From Amycolatopsis sp. (GTDB taxonomy: Bacteria; Actinomycetota; Actinomycetes; Mycobacteriales; Pseudonocardiaceae): a stretch of 64,000 nt of DNA. The DNA is taken from contig NZ_JAODNM010000092.1 of NCBI RefSeq assembly GCF_025464955.1, positions 62,001 to 126,000 on the forward strand. The letters are read 5' to 3'. Numbering within the stretch: position 1 is the first letter of the stretch; every line of letters starts with the position of its first letter. Made by a program: the position numbers and the translations under genes. Below the pieces are notes generated by a model. The model was not told the origin of the DNA. It searched no databases and saw only the letters and a list, made by a program, of their open reading frames with translations. Shown here one piece after another: positions 51,985-61,099 of the stretch.

Positions 51985-52389
51985 ATGACACTTGAAGTGC
52001 AGCGCGAGGGTGAACACGAGTTCGTCGGCCGCAACGAGCGCGGTGCGGAAGTCCGGTTGGGCCGCAACGGTCAGCAGGGCTCGTTCTCGCCCGCCGAGCT
52101 GCTGCAGATCGCTACCGCCGGCTGCTCCGCGGTGACGGCGGAGAACCTGATCACCCGGCGCGTGGGCGAGGACTCGAAGTTCCGCGTCTCCGTCACGGCA
52201 GACAGGCGCGAAGGCGCCTCGGAGCTTGACGGCGTCCACGTCCGCTTCGACGTCGACCTGGCGAACCTCGACGCTGAGCAGCGCGAAGCCCTGGCGGCAG
52301 CCGTGGACCGTTCGATCGAGCGTCTCTGCACCGTCAGCCGGACCCTGAAGAAGGCCATCCCGGTGACCGAGGAGTTCCCGGTCGCCTGA
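51985..52389 (+). CDS. OsmC-family peroxiredoxin-like protein
   Basis: 134 aa, ATG at 51985. The two redox cysteines are in IATAGCSAVTAENLI and RLCTVSRTL, as in OsmC/Ohr thiol peroxidases. Short form, cytoplasmic; reduces organic hydroperoxides in relatives. 16 bp after the PTH2-like gene, so probably co-transcribed. Confidence 0.88.
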   Translation: MTLEVQREGEHEFVGRNERGAEVRLGRNGQQGSFSPAELLQIATAGCSAVTAENLITRRVGEDSKFRVSVTADRREGASELDGVHVRFDVDLANLDAEQREALAAAVDRSIERLCTVSRTLKKAIPVTEEFPVA

Positions 52390-52426
52390 GCGCTTTCCAT
52401 AACATCCCCCCCGAGTCGCTGGGCGG

Positions 52427-52783
52427 TCAGGTCGAGGCGGGGGCGTCTTCCGAGCTCCAGACGACGTAGGCCTCGTCGGCGTCGGTGGTCATGGCCTCGA
52501 TGAACTTCTCGTGGTCGAAGCCGGGCAGGGTCTGCAGGCGCTCGATGAGCGCGTCCGCGGCCGGGTCGGCGCTGGGGATCGCGGTGCCCTTGCCGTTCGC
52601 GCCCGCCAGCATGAAGAAGACGTCTTCCTTGGACAGGCCCTCGGGAATCACCCTGATGACGACCGCCGTCAGCTCCGCCCAGGTGACGGCTTCTTCGCTG
52701 CCGTCGGCGAGCTGCCGCCGCACGCCGGTGTCATCGACACTGACCGAGCGGGACTGTGCGCTGCTGGGCGAGTCCTGGGTCAA
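52427..52783 (-). CDS. Conserved hypothetical protein
   Basis: 118 aa from TTG 52783 with GAGGAGACAGGG upstream. Acidic and soluble, with no signal peptide or membrane helix. A central beta-rich core reads TWAELTAVVIRVIPEGLSKE and FFMLAGANGKGTAIPS. I recognise no family with confidence. It lies downstream of dinG on the same strand with a 56-bp gap. Confidence 0.7.
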   Translation of the reverse strand: MTQDSPSSAQSRSVSVDDTGVRRQLADGSEEAVTWAELTAVVIRVIPEGLSKEDVFFMLAGANGKGTAIPSADPAADALIERLQTLPGFDHEKFIEAMTTDADEAYVVWSSEDAPAST

Positions 52784-52839
52784 CCCTGTCTCCTCAATCT
52801 TTGCGTTCCCAATACGGTAACCGGGGACGTAACTCCCCG

Positions 52840-54888
52840 TCAGGCGGGGGCAGCCGCGTCAAGTCTCCGCAGGGCTTCCCGTGCCACCTGGGGGTCCATC
52901 GTGGGCCAGAACGGCGGCAGTGAAGCGCGCAGGAAACCACCGTAGCGAGCCGTGGCCAGCCGTGAGTCCAGCACGGCGATAACGCCGCGATCGCTGACCG
53001 ACCGGTGCAGCCTGCCGGTGCCCTGCGCGAGCAGTAGCGCCGCATGCGTGGCCGCCACGGTGAGGAAACCGTTGCCGCCACGCGCTTCGACGGCTCGCTG
53101 CCGGGCGGAGGACACCGGGTCGTCCGGCCGGGGGAACGGGATCCGGTCGACCAGCACCAGCTGCAGCGACGGGCCGGGGACGTCGACGCCCTGCCACAGC
53201 GAGAGGGTGCCGAACAGGCAGGTGCGTGGATCGTCGCTGAACTGCTGCACCAGCAGCGAGGTCGAATCGTCGCCCTGGCACAGGATCGGGTACTTGACGC
53301 GCTCCCGCAGCTCCTCGGCGGCCTGCTTCGCCGCCCGCATGGACGAGAACAGCCCCAATGTGCGGCCTCCGGCCGCCTCGACCAGCTCGACGATCTCGTC
53401 CATTGTGGACTTGGCCAGTCCGTCGCGCCCGGGGGCCGGCAGGTGCTTGGCCATGTAGAGGATGCCGTTGCGCTTGTGGTCGAACGGGGAGCCGACGTCG
53501 AGGCCGGTCCAGGGGATGACCTCGATGTCCTTCGGCGGCGCCTTGTCCGTCGCGGTGCCCTCGGCCTTCTCGGCCTTCGGCTGCGACGGGGGCAGTCCCC
53601 ACTGCCGAGCCAAGGTGTCGAAGTTGCCGCCGAGGGTGAGCGTGGCCGAGGTCAGGACCGTGGTGTTCAGGCCGAACACCTTCTCGCGCAGCAGCCCCGC
53701 GACGCCCAGCGGCGCCACCTTCAGTGACGGCGGGCGAGGGTTCGCGGAGTACTGGTCGCCGGTGAGCCACACGACGTCCCGCTGGTGCGCCTGGTCCTCG
53801 TCGAACGCTTCCATCAGGCGGACGGCGGTGTCGTGGATCTCTTCGAGCAGAGTTTTCGCCAGCTTGCGGGCCGTGGCCTCGTCGACGTCTTCCTTACGAT
53901 CCGAACCCAGCGCGCTGATGCACGCATGCGCCGAATCGCGCAGCGCCGGCAGCGTGCCCTGGAGCGGCCTCGGCAGCTGGTCCAGCCTCCCTGCCTCGAT
54001 GTCGTCGAGGACGACGGCCAGCGCGTCACTGGACTCCATCAGCCTGTCGGCGATATCGGCGTCGATCAGCTTGCCGCAGCGCCGAACCGCGGCGGAGACC
54101 ATCCCGCTGGTCAGCTCGGCGGTGGCGACCGAAGTGACCCGGTCGACGAGTTCGTGGGCCTCGTCGATGATCACCAGATCGTGTTCGGGGAGCACTTGGT
54201 AGCCCTGCAGCGCGTCGATCGCGAGCAGGGCGTGGTTGGTGACGACGATGTCCGCGCGCCCGGCCTCGCCTCGCGCGCGCTCGGCGAAGCAGTCCGTGCC
54301 GATCGGGCAGCGTGCGACGCCGAGGCATTCCTTCGCCGTGACCGACACCTGGCGCCAGGCTTGCTCGGACACACCGGGGACCAGCTCGTCGCGATCGCCT
54401 GTTTCGGTGTCCGAGGACCATTCGAACAGGCGCTTGACCTCCTTGCCGATGCGCGACACCGCGAAGGGGTCGAACAGGCCCTGCTCCTCCGGCTCGTCGG
54501 GGGCGCCCGTGTCCAGCCGGTGGAGGCAGAGATAGTTGCGGCGGCCCTTGAGGATCGCGAAGGTGGGCTCGCGGCCCAGCGGCTTCTTCAGCGCTTTCGC
54601 CAGCCGGGGGAGGTCCCTGTCGACAAGCTGGCGCTGCAGCGCGATGGTGGCCGTAGAGACGACGACCGTCGACTCCTTCTCCACCGCGTGCCGGATGGCC
54701 GGAACCAGGTACGCCAGCGACTTCCCGGTGCCCGTGCCGGCCTGGACGGCCAGGTGCTCGCCGGTGCGGATGGCCTTGCCGACGGCCTCGGCCATCTGGA
54801 CCTGGCCCTCGCGCTCGGCACCGCCGACCGACTCGACCGCATGGGTCAGTAGCTCGCGGACACCAGGGAATTCAGCTCGGGACGGCAC
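52840..54888 (-). CDS. dinG: DinG/XPD-like ATP-dependent DNA helicase
   Basis: 682 aa, GTG at 54888. Superfamily 2 helicase of the iron-sulfur group. Walker A AGTGTGKS (residues 50-57), cysteines for a 4Fe-4S cluster (NYLCLHRL, and ECLGVARCPIGTDCFAE), DEAH box IIDEAHEL and the C-terminal motif AQGTGRLHRS. Unwinds DNA or R-loops in the 5'-3' direction in relatives. It precedes pncB in mycobacteria; here several genes are interposed. It contains the 11-bp palindrome at 53399-53409. Confidence 0.94.
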   Translation of the reverse strand: MPSRAEFPGVRELLTHAVESVGGAEREGQVQMAEAVGKAIRTGEHLAVQAGTGTGKSLAYLVPAIRHAVEKESTVVVSTATIALQRQLVDRDLPRLAKALKKPLGREPTFAILKGRRNYLCLHRLDTGAPDEPEEQGLFDPFAVSRIGKEVKRLFEWSSDTETGDRDELVPGVSEQAWRQVSVTAKECLGVARCPIGTDCFAERARGEAGRADIVVTNHALLAIDALQGYQVLPEHDLVIIDEAHELVDRVTSVATAELTSGMVSAAVRRCGKLIDADIADRLMESSDALAVVLDDIEAGRLDQLPRPLQGTLPALRDSAHACISALGSDRKEDVDEATARKLAKTLLEEIHDTAVRLMEAFDEDQAHQRDVVWLTGDQYSANPRPPSLKVAPLGVAGLLREKVFGLNTTVLTSATLTLGGNFDTLARQWGLPPSQPKAEKAEGTATDKAPPKDIEVIPWTGLDVGSPFDHKRNGILYMAKHLPAPGRDGLAKSTMDEIVELVEAAGGRTLGLFSSMRAAKQAAEELRERVKYPILCQGDDSTSLLVQQFSDDPRTCLFGTLSLWQGVDVPGPSLQLVLVDRIPFPRPDDPVSSARQRAVEARGGNGFLTVAATHAALLLAQGTGRLHRSVSDRGVIAVLDSRLATARYGGFLRASLPPFWPTMDPQVAREALRRLDAAAPA

Positions 54889-54942
54889 AGGGTCAAACGA
54901 TAGCCGGGGGCACCGACAGGATTACCGGTACCGGCCGACGAT

Positions 54943-54999
54943 GGGACGTGAAGGCCACCTTCACGGCAGCTCGCGCAATGAAGGTGGCCTTCACGTCCC
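54943..54999. terminator. 21-bp perfect inverted repeat between bioY and dinG
   Basis: Arms 54943-54963 and 54979-54999 are exact complements around 15 nt; each arm holds GTGAAGGCCACCTTCA or its complement, the core of the dispersed repeat family. It lies 4 bp after the bioY stop and 55 bp before the dinG start, so it probably ends the bioY transcript. Confidence 0.8.
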
Positions 55000-55002
55000 G
55001 CG

Positions 55003-55587
55003 TCAGTCCTGGATTTTTCGGACGAGGGCCCAGGCGCCGGGCAGCAGGGCGGCCGCGACGACGATCTTGACCGCGTCGCCGATGAGGAACGGCACGACAC
55101 CCTTGGCGAACGCGGTGGACAGGTCCATCGACGCCGCCGCCATCAGCCACGGCACACCGACGGCGTAGATCACGACGTTGCCCAGCACCATCGTCGACGC
55201 CATGCGCAGCGGGGTGCGGTCACCGCCGCGGCCGGCGAGTGCGCCGACGAGCGCCCCCGCGAGCACGAAGCCCACGACGTAGCCCGCGCTGGCCCCGGAC
55301 AGGCCGGACGTGCCGCTGGAGAACCACGGCACGCCGACCGCGCCGACGAGCAGGTACACCAGCATCGACGCCGCGCCACGCCGCCAGCCGAGGGACGCGC
55401 CGACGAGAAGCGCGGCGAGCGTCTGACCGGTCATCGGGACCGGGGTGCCCGGGAGGTGCACCGCGACCTGCGCGGCGAGCCCGGTGAGCCCGGCGCCGCC
55501 GGCGACGAGCGCGAGGTCCCGGGCGAGCGCGCCCGGGATGAGGTCGGCCAGGACGGGCTTGCGGCCGGCGAGGGACAACGAAGACAC
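55003..55587 (-). CDS. bioY: BioY biotin transporter S component
   Basis: 194 aa from GTG 55587 with GGAGG upstream (ATG 55620 is less likely). Six membrane helices. BioY motifs: VPMTGQTLAALLVGASLG and SAGYVVGFVLAGALVG. Biotin-binding subunit of an ECF transporter. No bioM or bioN gene is nearby, so it either works alone or uses a shared energising module encoded elsewhere. Confidence 0.92.
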   Translation of the reverse strand: MSSLSLAGRKPVLADLIPGALARDLALVAGGAGLTGLAAQVAVHLPGTPVPMTGQTLAALLVGASLGWRRGAASMLVYLLVGAVGVPWFSSGTSGLSGASAGYVVGFVLAGALVGALAGRGGDRTPLRMASTMVLGNVVIYAVGVPWLMAAASMDLSTAFAKGVVPFLIGDAVKIVVAAALLPGAWALVRKIQD

Positions 55588-55803
55588 AGGACCTCCAGCG
55601 TTAACGAAACTGCTCCGCATTATGGCTCCCGGCCACGGCCGGAAGCGGTGCGTTTGTGAGGTCTCTGACAGTTTGAGCGCACCCCGGGAGCCACACGTCC
55701 GGGTGGTGTGGGCCAGGTGAAACGGCATGGGGCGAGGGGGTGGCGGACGCTGGGCTGGGTCGGGATCAAGAGTGCGATCAAAGGTTCATCGAGGAGGCTG
55801 GGC

Positions 55804-56508
55804 GTGCCGAAGGGCAAGAAGATCGTCATGGCGGCGGTGATGTGCGGTGGGCTCGCGGCTTCGCCTGTCGCGTACGCCGACACACCGGGTTCACCCGCTT
55901 CGGCGGTCAAGGCGACCGCGACGGCGTCTTCCGGTTCGGTCGACGTGACCATCGACGGCACCAAGGTGTTCGCCGGGGCGGTCGGGCCCTGCAGCGCCGA
56001 CGGACCCGTGATGGGCAGCACCAGAGGCGGCCTTGCCGGCACCATCGCGGAGTTCGGCAACGGCGAAGCGCTCTGCGGCCGCGGCACCGACGGCACGGCG
56101 GTCGGCCAGGCCAAGGGTGCCCGGTTCAAGACCACGGTGCTCAAGGCGTACGGCGGCCCGGAGATCGACGTCCGCACGTTCACCGCGCAGTGCAGCACCA
56201 CCGCGGTCGGCGCCGGCGGGTACGTCGAAGTCGGCACGGTCACCGGCATCACGGTGCCGGCCAACATCCCGGCGAACTACACGATCACCGTGCCCGCGCC
56301 GGACCCGGGCGCGCCACCGCTGGCGGACGTCGTGCTCAACGAATCGGTCTCGCCGACCCCGCCGGACGGCAGCCTCACGACGAACACCCTGCACATCAAG
56401 CTGTTCCCGCAGGGCGGCCCCGCGAGCGGCGACATCTACGTCGGCACCGCCGCCTGCGACCCGTACGGCTCCAGCCGTAAGACAGCGAAGCCAGTACCCC
56501 AGCCCTAG
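55804..56508 (+). CDS. Secreted protein, choice-of-anchor-P-like
   Basis: 234 aa from GTG 55804 with GAGGAGG upstream. A signal peptide spans about residues 1-24 (KKIVMAAVMCGGLAASPVAYA). The mature beta-rich domain has three or four Cys (GPCSADGP, EALCGRG, AQCSTTA, AACDPYG) and ends without an obvious sorting signal. The pattern IDVRTFTAQCSTT and GGYVEVGTVTGITVP recalls actinobacterial choice-of-anchor P proteins; uncertain. The 216-bp gap before it holds no other gene. Confidence 0.7.
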   Translation: MPKGKKIVMAAVMCGGLAASPVAYADTPGSPASAVKATATASSGSVDVTIDGTKVFAGAVGPCSADGPVMGSTRGGLAGTIAEFGNGEALCGRGTDGTAVGQAKGARFKTTVLKAYGGPEIDVRTFTAQCSTTAVGAGGYVEVGTVTGITVPANIPANYTITVPAPDPGAPPLADVVLNESVSPTPPDGSLTTNTLHIKLFPQGGPASGDIYVGTAACDPYGSSRKTAKPVPQP

Positions 56509-56510
56509 CC

Positions 56511-57149
56511 CTAGCGCTGTCCGGCAGCCTCGGCGAACCGGGCAGCGCGGGTGGCGAGGTCGGTCATGCTCCCGCCGGACAGCACGTCGCCCAGCAGCGG
56601 CGTCGCGGCGGCGACCGCGAGCGCGCCCGCGGCCAGGTACGGGCCGACGTCTTCGAGTTTGACGCCGCCGGTCGGCACCAGCGCGATGTCCGGCATCGGG
56701 GCCCGGACGGCCTTGAGGTACCCGAGCCCGCCCAGGTTGGCCGCGGGGAAGATCTTCACCGCGGCCGCGCCGAGCTGCCACGCGTAGTCGATCTCGGTCG
56801 GCGTCATCGCGCCGCAGAGCACCGGAAGCCCGAGTTCGGCGGCCCGGCTCAGCACCGCCGGGTTGACCGTCGGCGTGACCAGGAAGGTCGCGCCCGCCTC
56901 GGCCGCGGTGTCGACGTCGGTCGCGGTCCGCACACTGCCCGCGCCGACCATGGCGTCTTCGCCGACGGACTGGCGGATCGCCGCGATCGCGGCCGGGGCG
57001 TCCGGCGTGGTCAGGGTGGCTTCGAGCACCCGGACTCCGGACTTGTAGAGCACCTCGGAGGCCTCGGCGAAGTGCTTCGAGTCGTCCGCGCGGAGGATCG
57101 CGACGAGACCATGACTGGCAACGGTGGCCCGGAATTGCTGATTACCCAC
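56511..57149 (-). CDS. eda: KDPG/KHG aldolase (Eda family)
   Basis: 212 aa, GTG at 57149. Class-I aldolase that cleaves 2-keto-3-deoxy-6-phosphogluconate to pyruvate and glyceraldehyde-3-phosphate. The Glu near VRVLEATLTTPDA, and the Schiff-base Lys in AAVKIFPAANLGGLGY, are present, followed by LVPTGGVKLEDVG. No edd or sugar kinase is adjacent, so the physiological pathway is open. Confidence 0.9.
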   Translation of the reverse strand: MGNQQFRATVASHGLVAILRADDSKHFAEASEVLYKSGVRVLEATLTTPDAPAAIAAIRQSVGEDAMVGAGSVRTATDVDTAAEAGATFLVTPTVNPAVLSRAAELGLPVLCGAMTPTEIDYAWQLGAAAVKIFPAANLGGLGYLKAVRAPMPDIALVPTGGVKLEDVGPYLAAGALAVAAATPLLGDVLSGGSMTDLATRAARFAEAAGQR

Positions 57150-57177
57150 GACATCCCATTCAGACAGCAGTCCAGGA

Positions 57178-57223
57178 CTCGTGAGCGTTCCGGCCGGTTG
57201 TAACCGGCCGGAACGCTCACGAG
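57178..57223. terminator. 22-bp perfect hairpin holding the pncA stop codon
   Basis: Arms 57178-57199 and 57202-57223 are exact complements with only GT between them, one of the strongest stems in the window. The pncA stop (57219-57217) lies in the upstream arm. No T-run on either side. It separates pncA from eda. Confidence 0.8.
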
Positions 57224-57789
57224 CCGACGGTGGCGGTACCGGTGAACTCGATACCCGCTCGGGTGAAATCGGTCAATGTGTCCTCGACCGACGGCTGCGA
57301 GCCGCCGACGGTCAGATCGAGTAGCACCTTCACGGCGAAACCGGCTTTCGCGGCGTCGAGCGCGGTCGCCCGCACGCAGAAGTCGGTGGCGATGCCGACG
57401 AGCTCGACGGACGTGACGTCGCGCTGCCGCAGCCAGCCCTCGAGCTCTTCACCGGCATCCGTTTTGCCCTCGAAGCCCGAGTACGCGGCGCTGTAATGCC
57501 CCTTCGAGAACACCGCTTCGATCGGTGAGATGTCGAGAGCCGGATGGAAGGACGCGCCGGCCGTGTCGGCGACGCAGTGTCGCGGCCAGGTGTCGCTGAA
57601 GTTCGGTTCGTCGCTGAAATGCGCGCCGGGGTCGATGTGGAAATCCCTGGTCGCGACGACGTGCGAGTACCCGCCGGCGGCCAGGTGCCTCGAGATCGCG
57701 CCCGCCGCGGCGGCCCCGCCGGGCAGCGCCAGCGACCCGCCCTCGCAAAAGTCGTTCTGGACGTCGACGACGATCAGTGCGTTAGTCAT
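57217..57789 (-). CDS. pncA: Nicotinamidase/pyrazinamidase
   Basis: 190 aa, ATG at 57789. Hydrolyses nicotinamide to nicotinate for NAD salvage and would activate pyrazinamide. The catalytic Asp is in IVVDVQNDFCEGG, the Lys in VFSKGHYSAAYSGFEG and the Cys in GIATDFCVRATALDA; metal ligands are in TRDFHIDPGAHFS. 52 bp after pncB on the same strand, so the two salvage steps are co-located. Confidence 0.95.
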   Translation of the reverse strand: MTNALIVVDVQNDFCEGGSLALPGGAAAAGAISRHLAAGGYSHVVATRDFHIDPGAHFSDEPNFSDTWPRHCVADTAGASFHPALDISPIEAVFSKGHYSAAYSGFEGKTDAGEELEGWLRQRDVTSVELVGIATDFCVRATALDAAKAGFAVKVLLDLTVGGSQPSVEDTLTDFTRAGIEFTGTATVGS

Positions 57790-57841
57790 GATTCCTCCGC
57801 TGAGAAGAACACGTCGTCAGTACTAGCCATGGACACTCCCT

Positions 57842-59140
57842 CTACAGGTAGACCGTCGGAATGGCAGGCTCGCCATGGGACAGCTTGAGCCCCTCCCACG
57901 GCAGGCTCACCAGTGCGCGGCGCAGCCGTTGCCTCGCGTCGTCCAGCGTGGGCAGGTCGTCGAGGGTTTGTCCAGCACGCACCATCGGAATCTGCAGCTG
58001 CCGGTCGAACTGGCCGGTCTCGGGGGCTTCGCCGGTGTAGATCACTTCCTCCACCGCGGTGCCGGTGCTCCGGTGGCGGCGCACGGCCGACTTCCGGCCG
58101 CCGCGCGACTCCTTCGCCACACTGCGCTTCGCCACCGGCCTGCCACCGACCTCGACCAGCTTGTAGACCATGCCGGCGGTCGGCGCGCCGGACCCGGTGA
58201 CCACCGACGTGCCGACGCCGTACGCGTCGACGGGCTCGGCCCGCAGCGCGGCGATGGCGTGCTCGTCGAGGTCGCCGGAGACGACGATCCGCGTGTCCTT
58301 CGCGCCGAGGGCGTCGAGCTGGTCGCGGGCCTTGCGGGCGAGCGGGCCGACGTCGCCGGAGTCGATCCGGATCGCGCCGAGCTCCGGCCCGGCGACCTTG
58401 ACCGCCGTCGTGATGCCGGCGGTGATGTCGTAGGTGTCGACCAGGAGCGTCGTGTCGGCGCCCATCTTGTCGACCTGCGCGCGGAACGCCTGCTCCTCGC
58501 TGTCGTGCAGCAGCATGAAGGCGTGCGCGACGGTGCCGCGGGTGGGAATGCCGTAGCGGCGTCCGGCCTCGAGGTTCGACGTCGTCGCGAAGCCGGCGAG
58601 GTAGGACGCCCTCGCCGCGGCCACCGCCGCGTACTCGTGCGTGCGCCGGCCGCCCATCTCGATGATCGGCCGCCCGTGTGCCGCCCCTGACATGCGTGCC
58701 GCCGCCGACGCGATCGCGCTGTCGTGGTTGAGGATCGAGAGTGCGACAGTCTCCAGCAGCACCGCTTCGGCGAAGGTGCCGGTGACCGTGAGGATCGGCG
58801 AGCCGGGGAAGTACAGCTCACCTTCGGCGTAGCCGTCGACGTCGCCGGAGAACGAGTAATCCGCCAGCCAGGCGAGGGTGGCCGAGTCCACTACGGCCGT
58901 CGATTCGAGCTGGCTGAGCTCGGCGTCGGTGAAGCGGAAGTCGGCGATCGCGTCCAGCACCCGCGCCGTGCCCGCGACGACGCCGTAGCGGCGGCCGTCG
59001 GGCAACCTCCGTGCGAAGACCTCGAAGACGCAGGGCCGGTCGGCGGTGCCGTCGGCCAGCGCGCTGCCCAGCATGGTCAGCTCGTAGTGGTCGGTGAGCA
59101 GCGCTGTGCTGGCACCTGTGGTCGGTTCCGGTGAGCCCAT
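57842..59140 (-). CDS. pncB: Nicotinate phosphoribosyltransferase
   Basis: 432 aa from ATG 59140. Converts nicotinate and PRPP to nicotinate mononucleotide with ATP. N-terminal TALLTDHYELTML, then the phosphoribosyl motifs EMGGRRTHE, VDTYDITAG, RIDSGDVGPLA and GVGTSVVTG. TAGGCT ends 7 nt before the start. Divergent from clpS, exactly as pncB1-clpS in M. tuberculosis. Confidence 0.95.
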   Translation of the reverse strand: MGSPEPTTGASTALLTDHYELTMLGSALADGTADRPCVFEVFARRLPDGRRYGVVAGTARVLDAIADFRFTDAELSQLESTAVVDSATLAWLADYSFSGDVDGYAEGELYFPGSPILTVTGTFAEAVLLETVALSILNHDSAIASAAARMSGAAHGRPIIEMGGRRTHEYAAVAAARASYLAGFATTSNLEAGRRYGIPTRGTVAHAFMLLHDSEEQAFRAQVDKMGADTTLLVDTYDITAGITTAVKVAGPELGAIRIDSGDVGPLARKARDQLDALGAKDTRIVVSGDLDEHAIAALRAEPVDAYGVGTSVVTGSGAPTAGMVYKLVEVGGRPVAKRSVAKESRGGRKSAVRRHRSTGTAVEEVIYTGEAPETGQFDRQLQIPMVRAGQTLDDLPTLDDARQRLRRALVSLPWEGLKLSHGEPAIPTVYL

Positions 59141-59147
59141 ATCGGTA

Positions 59148-59153
59148 AGCCTA
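59148..59153 (-). promoter_or_regulatory. -10 element of leaderless pncB promoter
   Basis: TAGGCT on the minus strand ends 7 nt before ATG 59140. Confidence 0.5.
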
Positions 59154-59206
59154 TTCACCCACATGGCGGGCCCTGCCAGCCCGTCCGATACCAGTTCCGT
59201 GACACC

Positions 59207-59515
59207 ATGGACGACATGTCCACGCCTGTCGCAGCCGAACAGACGCAGGTTGATCCGCTCGGGGTCGAGGTGACCTCGGAGGACAAGCCCTGGCGGACCG
59301 TCGTCTGGAACGACCCGGTCAACCTGATGTCGTACGTGACCTATGTCTTCCAGAAACTCTTCGGGTACAGCAAGGATCATGCGACCAAGCTGATGCTCGA
59401 CGTGCACCACAAGGGCAAGGCGATCGTGTCTTCGGGGACGAAGGACAAATGCGAGGGCGACGTGGCGAAACTGCACGCCGTCGGACTCTGGGCGACCATG
59501 GAGCAGCCTTCGTGA
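59207..59515 (+). CDS. clpS: ClpS adaptor of the ClpCP/ClpAP protease
   Basis: 102 aa, ATG 59207 (ATG 59216 possible). Binds N-degron residues and delivers proteins to the Clp unfoldase. The core has TVVWNDPVNLMSYVTYVF, the H-rich VHHKGKAIV and the helix GDVAKLHAVGLWATME. It overlaps the next gene by four bases (GTGA). Confidence 0.95.
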   Translation: MDDMSTPVAAEQTQVDPLGVEVTSEDKPWRTVVWNDPVNLMSYVTYVFQKLFGYSKDHATKLMLDVHHKGKAIVSSGTKDKCEGDVAKLHAVGLWATMEQPS

Positions 59516-60069
59516 AATCCTGGAAACTCAAGGGCACCACCGTCTCGGCCGGGTTCGAACAGCAGGAAGCCGCCGTGCTGCGCGGGCTCGTCAGCCAGCT
59601 CGAGGACATGCTGACCGCGCGCGCCGAAGAGGCCCCGCAGGACGAGCTCGCCGAGCTGACCGGCATCCGCACCGGCCCGACGGAGTCGCCGGACGACCCG
59701 GTGCTCTCGCGCCTGCTGCCCGACTTCCACAAGCTCGACCCGGACAACCCGTCGAAGGAAGACCTCGATTCGGCGGCGGCCATGCGCTCGCTGCACGAGC
59801 CCGAGCTTCTCGACGCGAAGGTCGGCGTCGCCAGGGTCGTCCTGGACACCCTGCCGCGCGACGGCGGGAAGGTGCAGTTGACGCTCGAGCAGGCCGACGC
59901 CTGGCTCAGCGCGCTCAACGACGTCCGACTGGCGCTCGGTACCGCGCTCGACGTCACCGAGGACATGCCCGACGAACTGCCCGAAGACGATGCGCGTGCC
60001 CCGCACCTCGGCGTCTACCACTGGCTGACCTTCGTGCAGGAGACGCTGATCCAGAGCATGTCCTCGTGA
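59512..60069 (+). CDS. DUF2017 family protein
   Basis: 185 aa, GTG overlapping the clpS stop. Mostly helical and acidic: AGFEQQEAAVLRGLVSQLED, LRD-like LPDFHKLDP and the C-terminal GVYHWLTFVQETLIQSM. It follows clpS in mycobacteria as well (Rv1332 type), so a link with regulated proteolysis is plausible but unproven. Confidence 0.88.
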   Translation: MKSWKLKGTTVSAGFEQQEAAVLRGLVSQLEDMLTARAEEAPQDELAELTGIRTGPTESPDDPVLSRLLPDFHKLDPDNPSKEDLDSAAAMRSLHEPELLDAKVGVARVVLDTLPRDGGKVQLTLEQADAWLSALNDVRLALGTALDVTEDMPDELPEDDARAPHLGVYHWLTFVQETLIQSMSS

Positions 60070-61058
60070 GCGGGCTGACCGACGTCGCCGGGGTGCTCGT
60101 CGGGCAGTACGAACGCGTCGGCGACGGCTGGGCCACCGGGACGACCGTGGTCCTCGTGCCCGAGGGCGCGACCGGCGCGGTGGACCAGCGCGGCGGCGCG
60201 CCCGGAACCCGCGAGACCGACCTGCTTCAGCCGGAGAACCGCGTCCGGCTGGTCAACGCCATCTGCTTGTCGGGCGGCAGCGCGTACGGCCTCGCCGCGG
60301 CGGACGGCGTGATGCGCTGGCTCGGCGAGCGCGGGCTCGGTTTCCCCGCCGGCAAGCTGCCGCACCACGTGGTGCCGATCGTGCCCGCGGCGGTCCTGTT
60401 CGACCTCCCGCACGGCGACTGGGGCAACCGGCCGGACGCGGCTTTCGGTTACGCCGCTTGTGAAGCCGCCTCGGCCGGGCCGATCGCGCAGGGCACGGTC
60501 GGCGCCGGTGCGGGCGCCACTGTCGGCTCGCTCAAGGGCGGGATCGGCACGGCGAGCGAGGTCGTCGAAGGGTTCACCGTCGGCGCGATCGCGGCGTTGA
60601 ACGCCTACGGCGAGGCGGTGGACTTCGCCACCGGACGGCCGTTCGCCGCGGACCACGAAGTCGACGGCGAGTTCGGCGGGCAGTGGCCGGACCGGCCGGG
60701 AGCGGCCCCGGCCGCGCCCGCCCGGTTCAACACCACGATCGGCGTGGTCGCGGTGGACGCGGCGTTGTCCAAGGCCGAGGTGAAACGGCTTGCGGTGGCG
60801 GCGCAGGACGGTATGGCTCGCACCGTGCGGCCCGCCCACACGATGTACGACGGTGACACCGCGTTCGCGCTGGCGACCGGCGAACGGGAACTGCCGCCCA
60901 TCGGGCCCGGCCGGCTGGGTGACGCGGACCGCGTGGCGACGTTGAACCTGCTGTGCGCGGCGGCGGCGAGGGCGTTCGCCCGCGCGATGGTGCACGGTCT
61001 GCTCTCCGCGACGTCTACCGCGGGCCTTCCGGCCTATCGCGACGTCTGGCCGGCCTAG
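60066..61058 (+). CDS. P1-family (DmpA-like) peptidase
   Basis: 330 aa, GTG overlapping the previous stop. Self-processing aminopeptidase family: the precursor is cut before a nucleophile in a motif like FNTTIGVVAVDAAL; here the residue after Asn is Thr rather than the usual Ser, still able to act as an N-terminal nucleophile. Other conserved stretches are ICLSGGSAYGLAAADGV and VGAGAGATVGSLKGGIG. Corresponds to Rv1333 in gene order. Confidence 0.88.
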   Translation: MSGLTDVAGVLVGQYERVGDGWATGTTVVLVPEGATGAVDQRGGAPGTRETDLLQPENRVRLVNAICLSGGSAYGLAAADGVMRWLGERGLGFPAGKLPHHVVPIVPAAVLFDLPHGDWGNRPDAAFGYAACEAASAGPIAQGTVGAGAGATVGSLKGGIGTASEVVEGFTVGAIAALNAYGEAVDFATGRPFAADHEVDGEFGGQWPDRPGAAPAAPARFNTTIGVVAVDAALSKAEVKRLAVAAQDGMARTVRPAHTMYDGDTAFALATGERELPPIGPGRLGDADRVATLNLLCAAAARAFARAMVHGLLSATSTAGLPAYRDVWPA

Positions 61059-61062
61059 TTCC

Positions 61063-61087
61063 GGAAATCTCAATATATGGACAAGTT
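61063..61087 (+). promoter_or_regulatory. Possible SigR/SigH-type promoter before mec
   Basis: GGAAA (61063-61067), 17 bp, GTT (61085-61087). Thiol-stress sigma factors of the SigR/SigH group read GGAAT-N18/19-GTT, so this is one base short. A role in oxidative-stress control of cysteine synthesis would make sense but is inferred. Confidence 0.35.
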
Positions 61088-61099
61088 GAGTCCACCAAC

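Noticed and set aside
55599..55606. CGTTAACG palindrome upstream of bioY as a biotin-repressor site
   Set aside because: An 8-bp palindrome alone is too short, and it does not match the actinobacterial BioQ consensus as I remember it.
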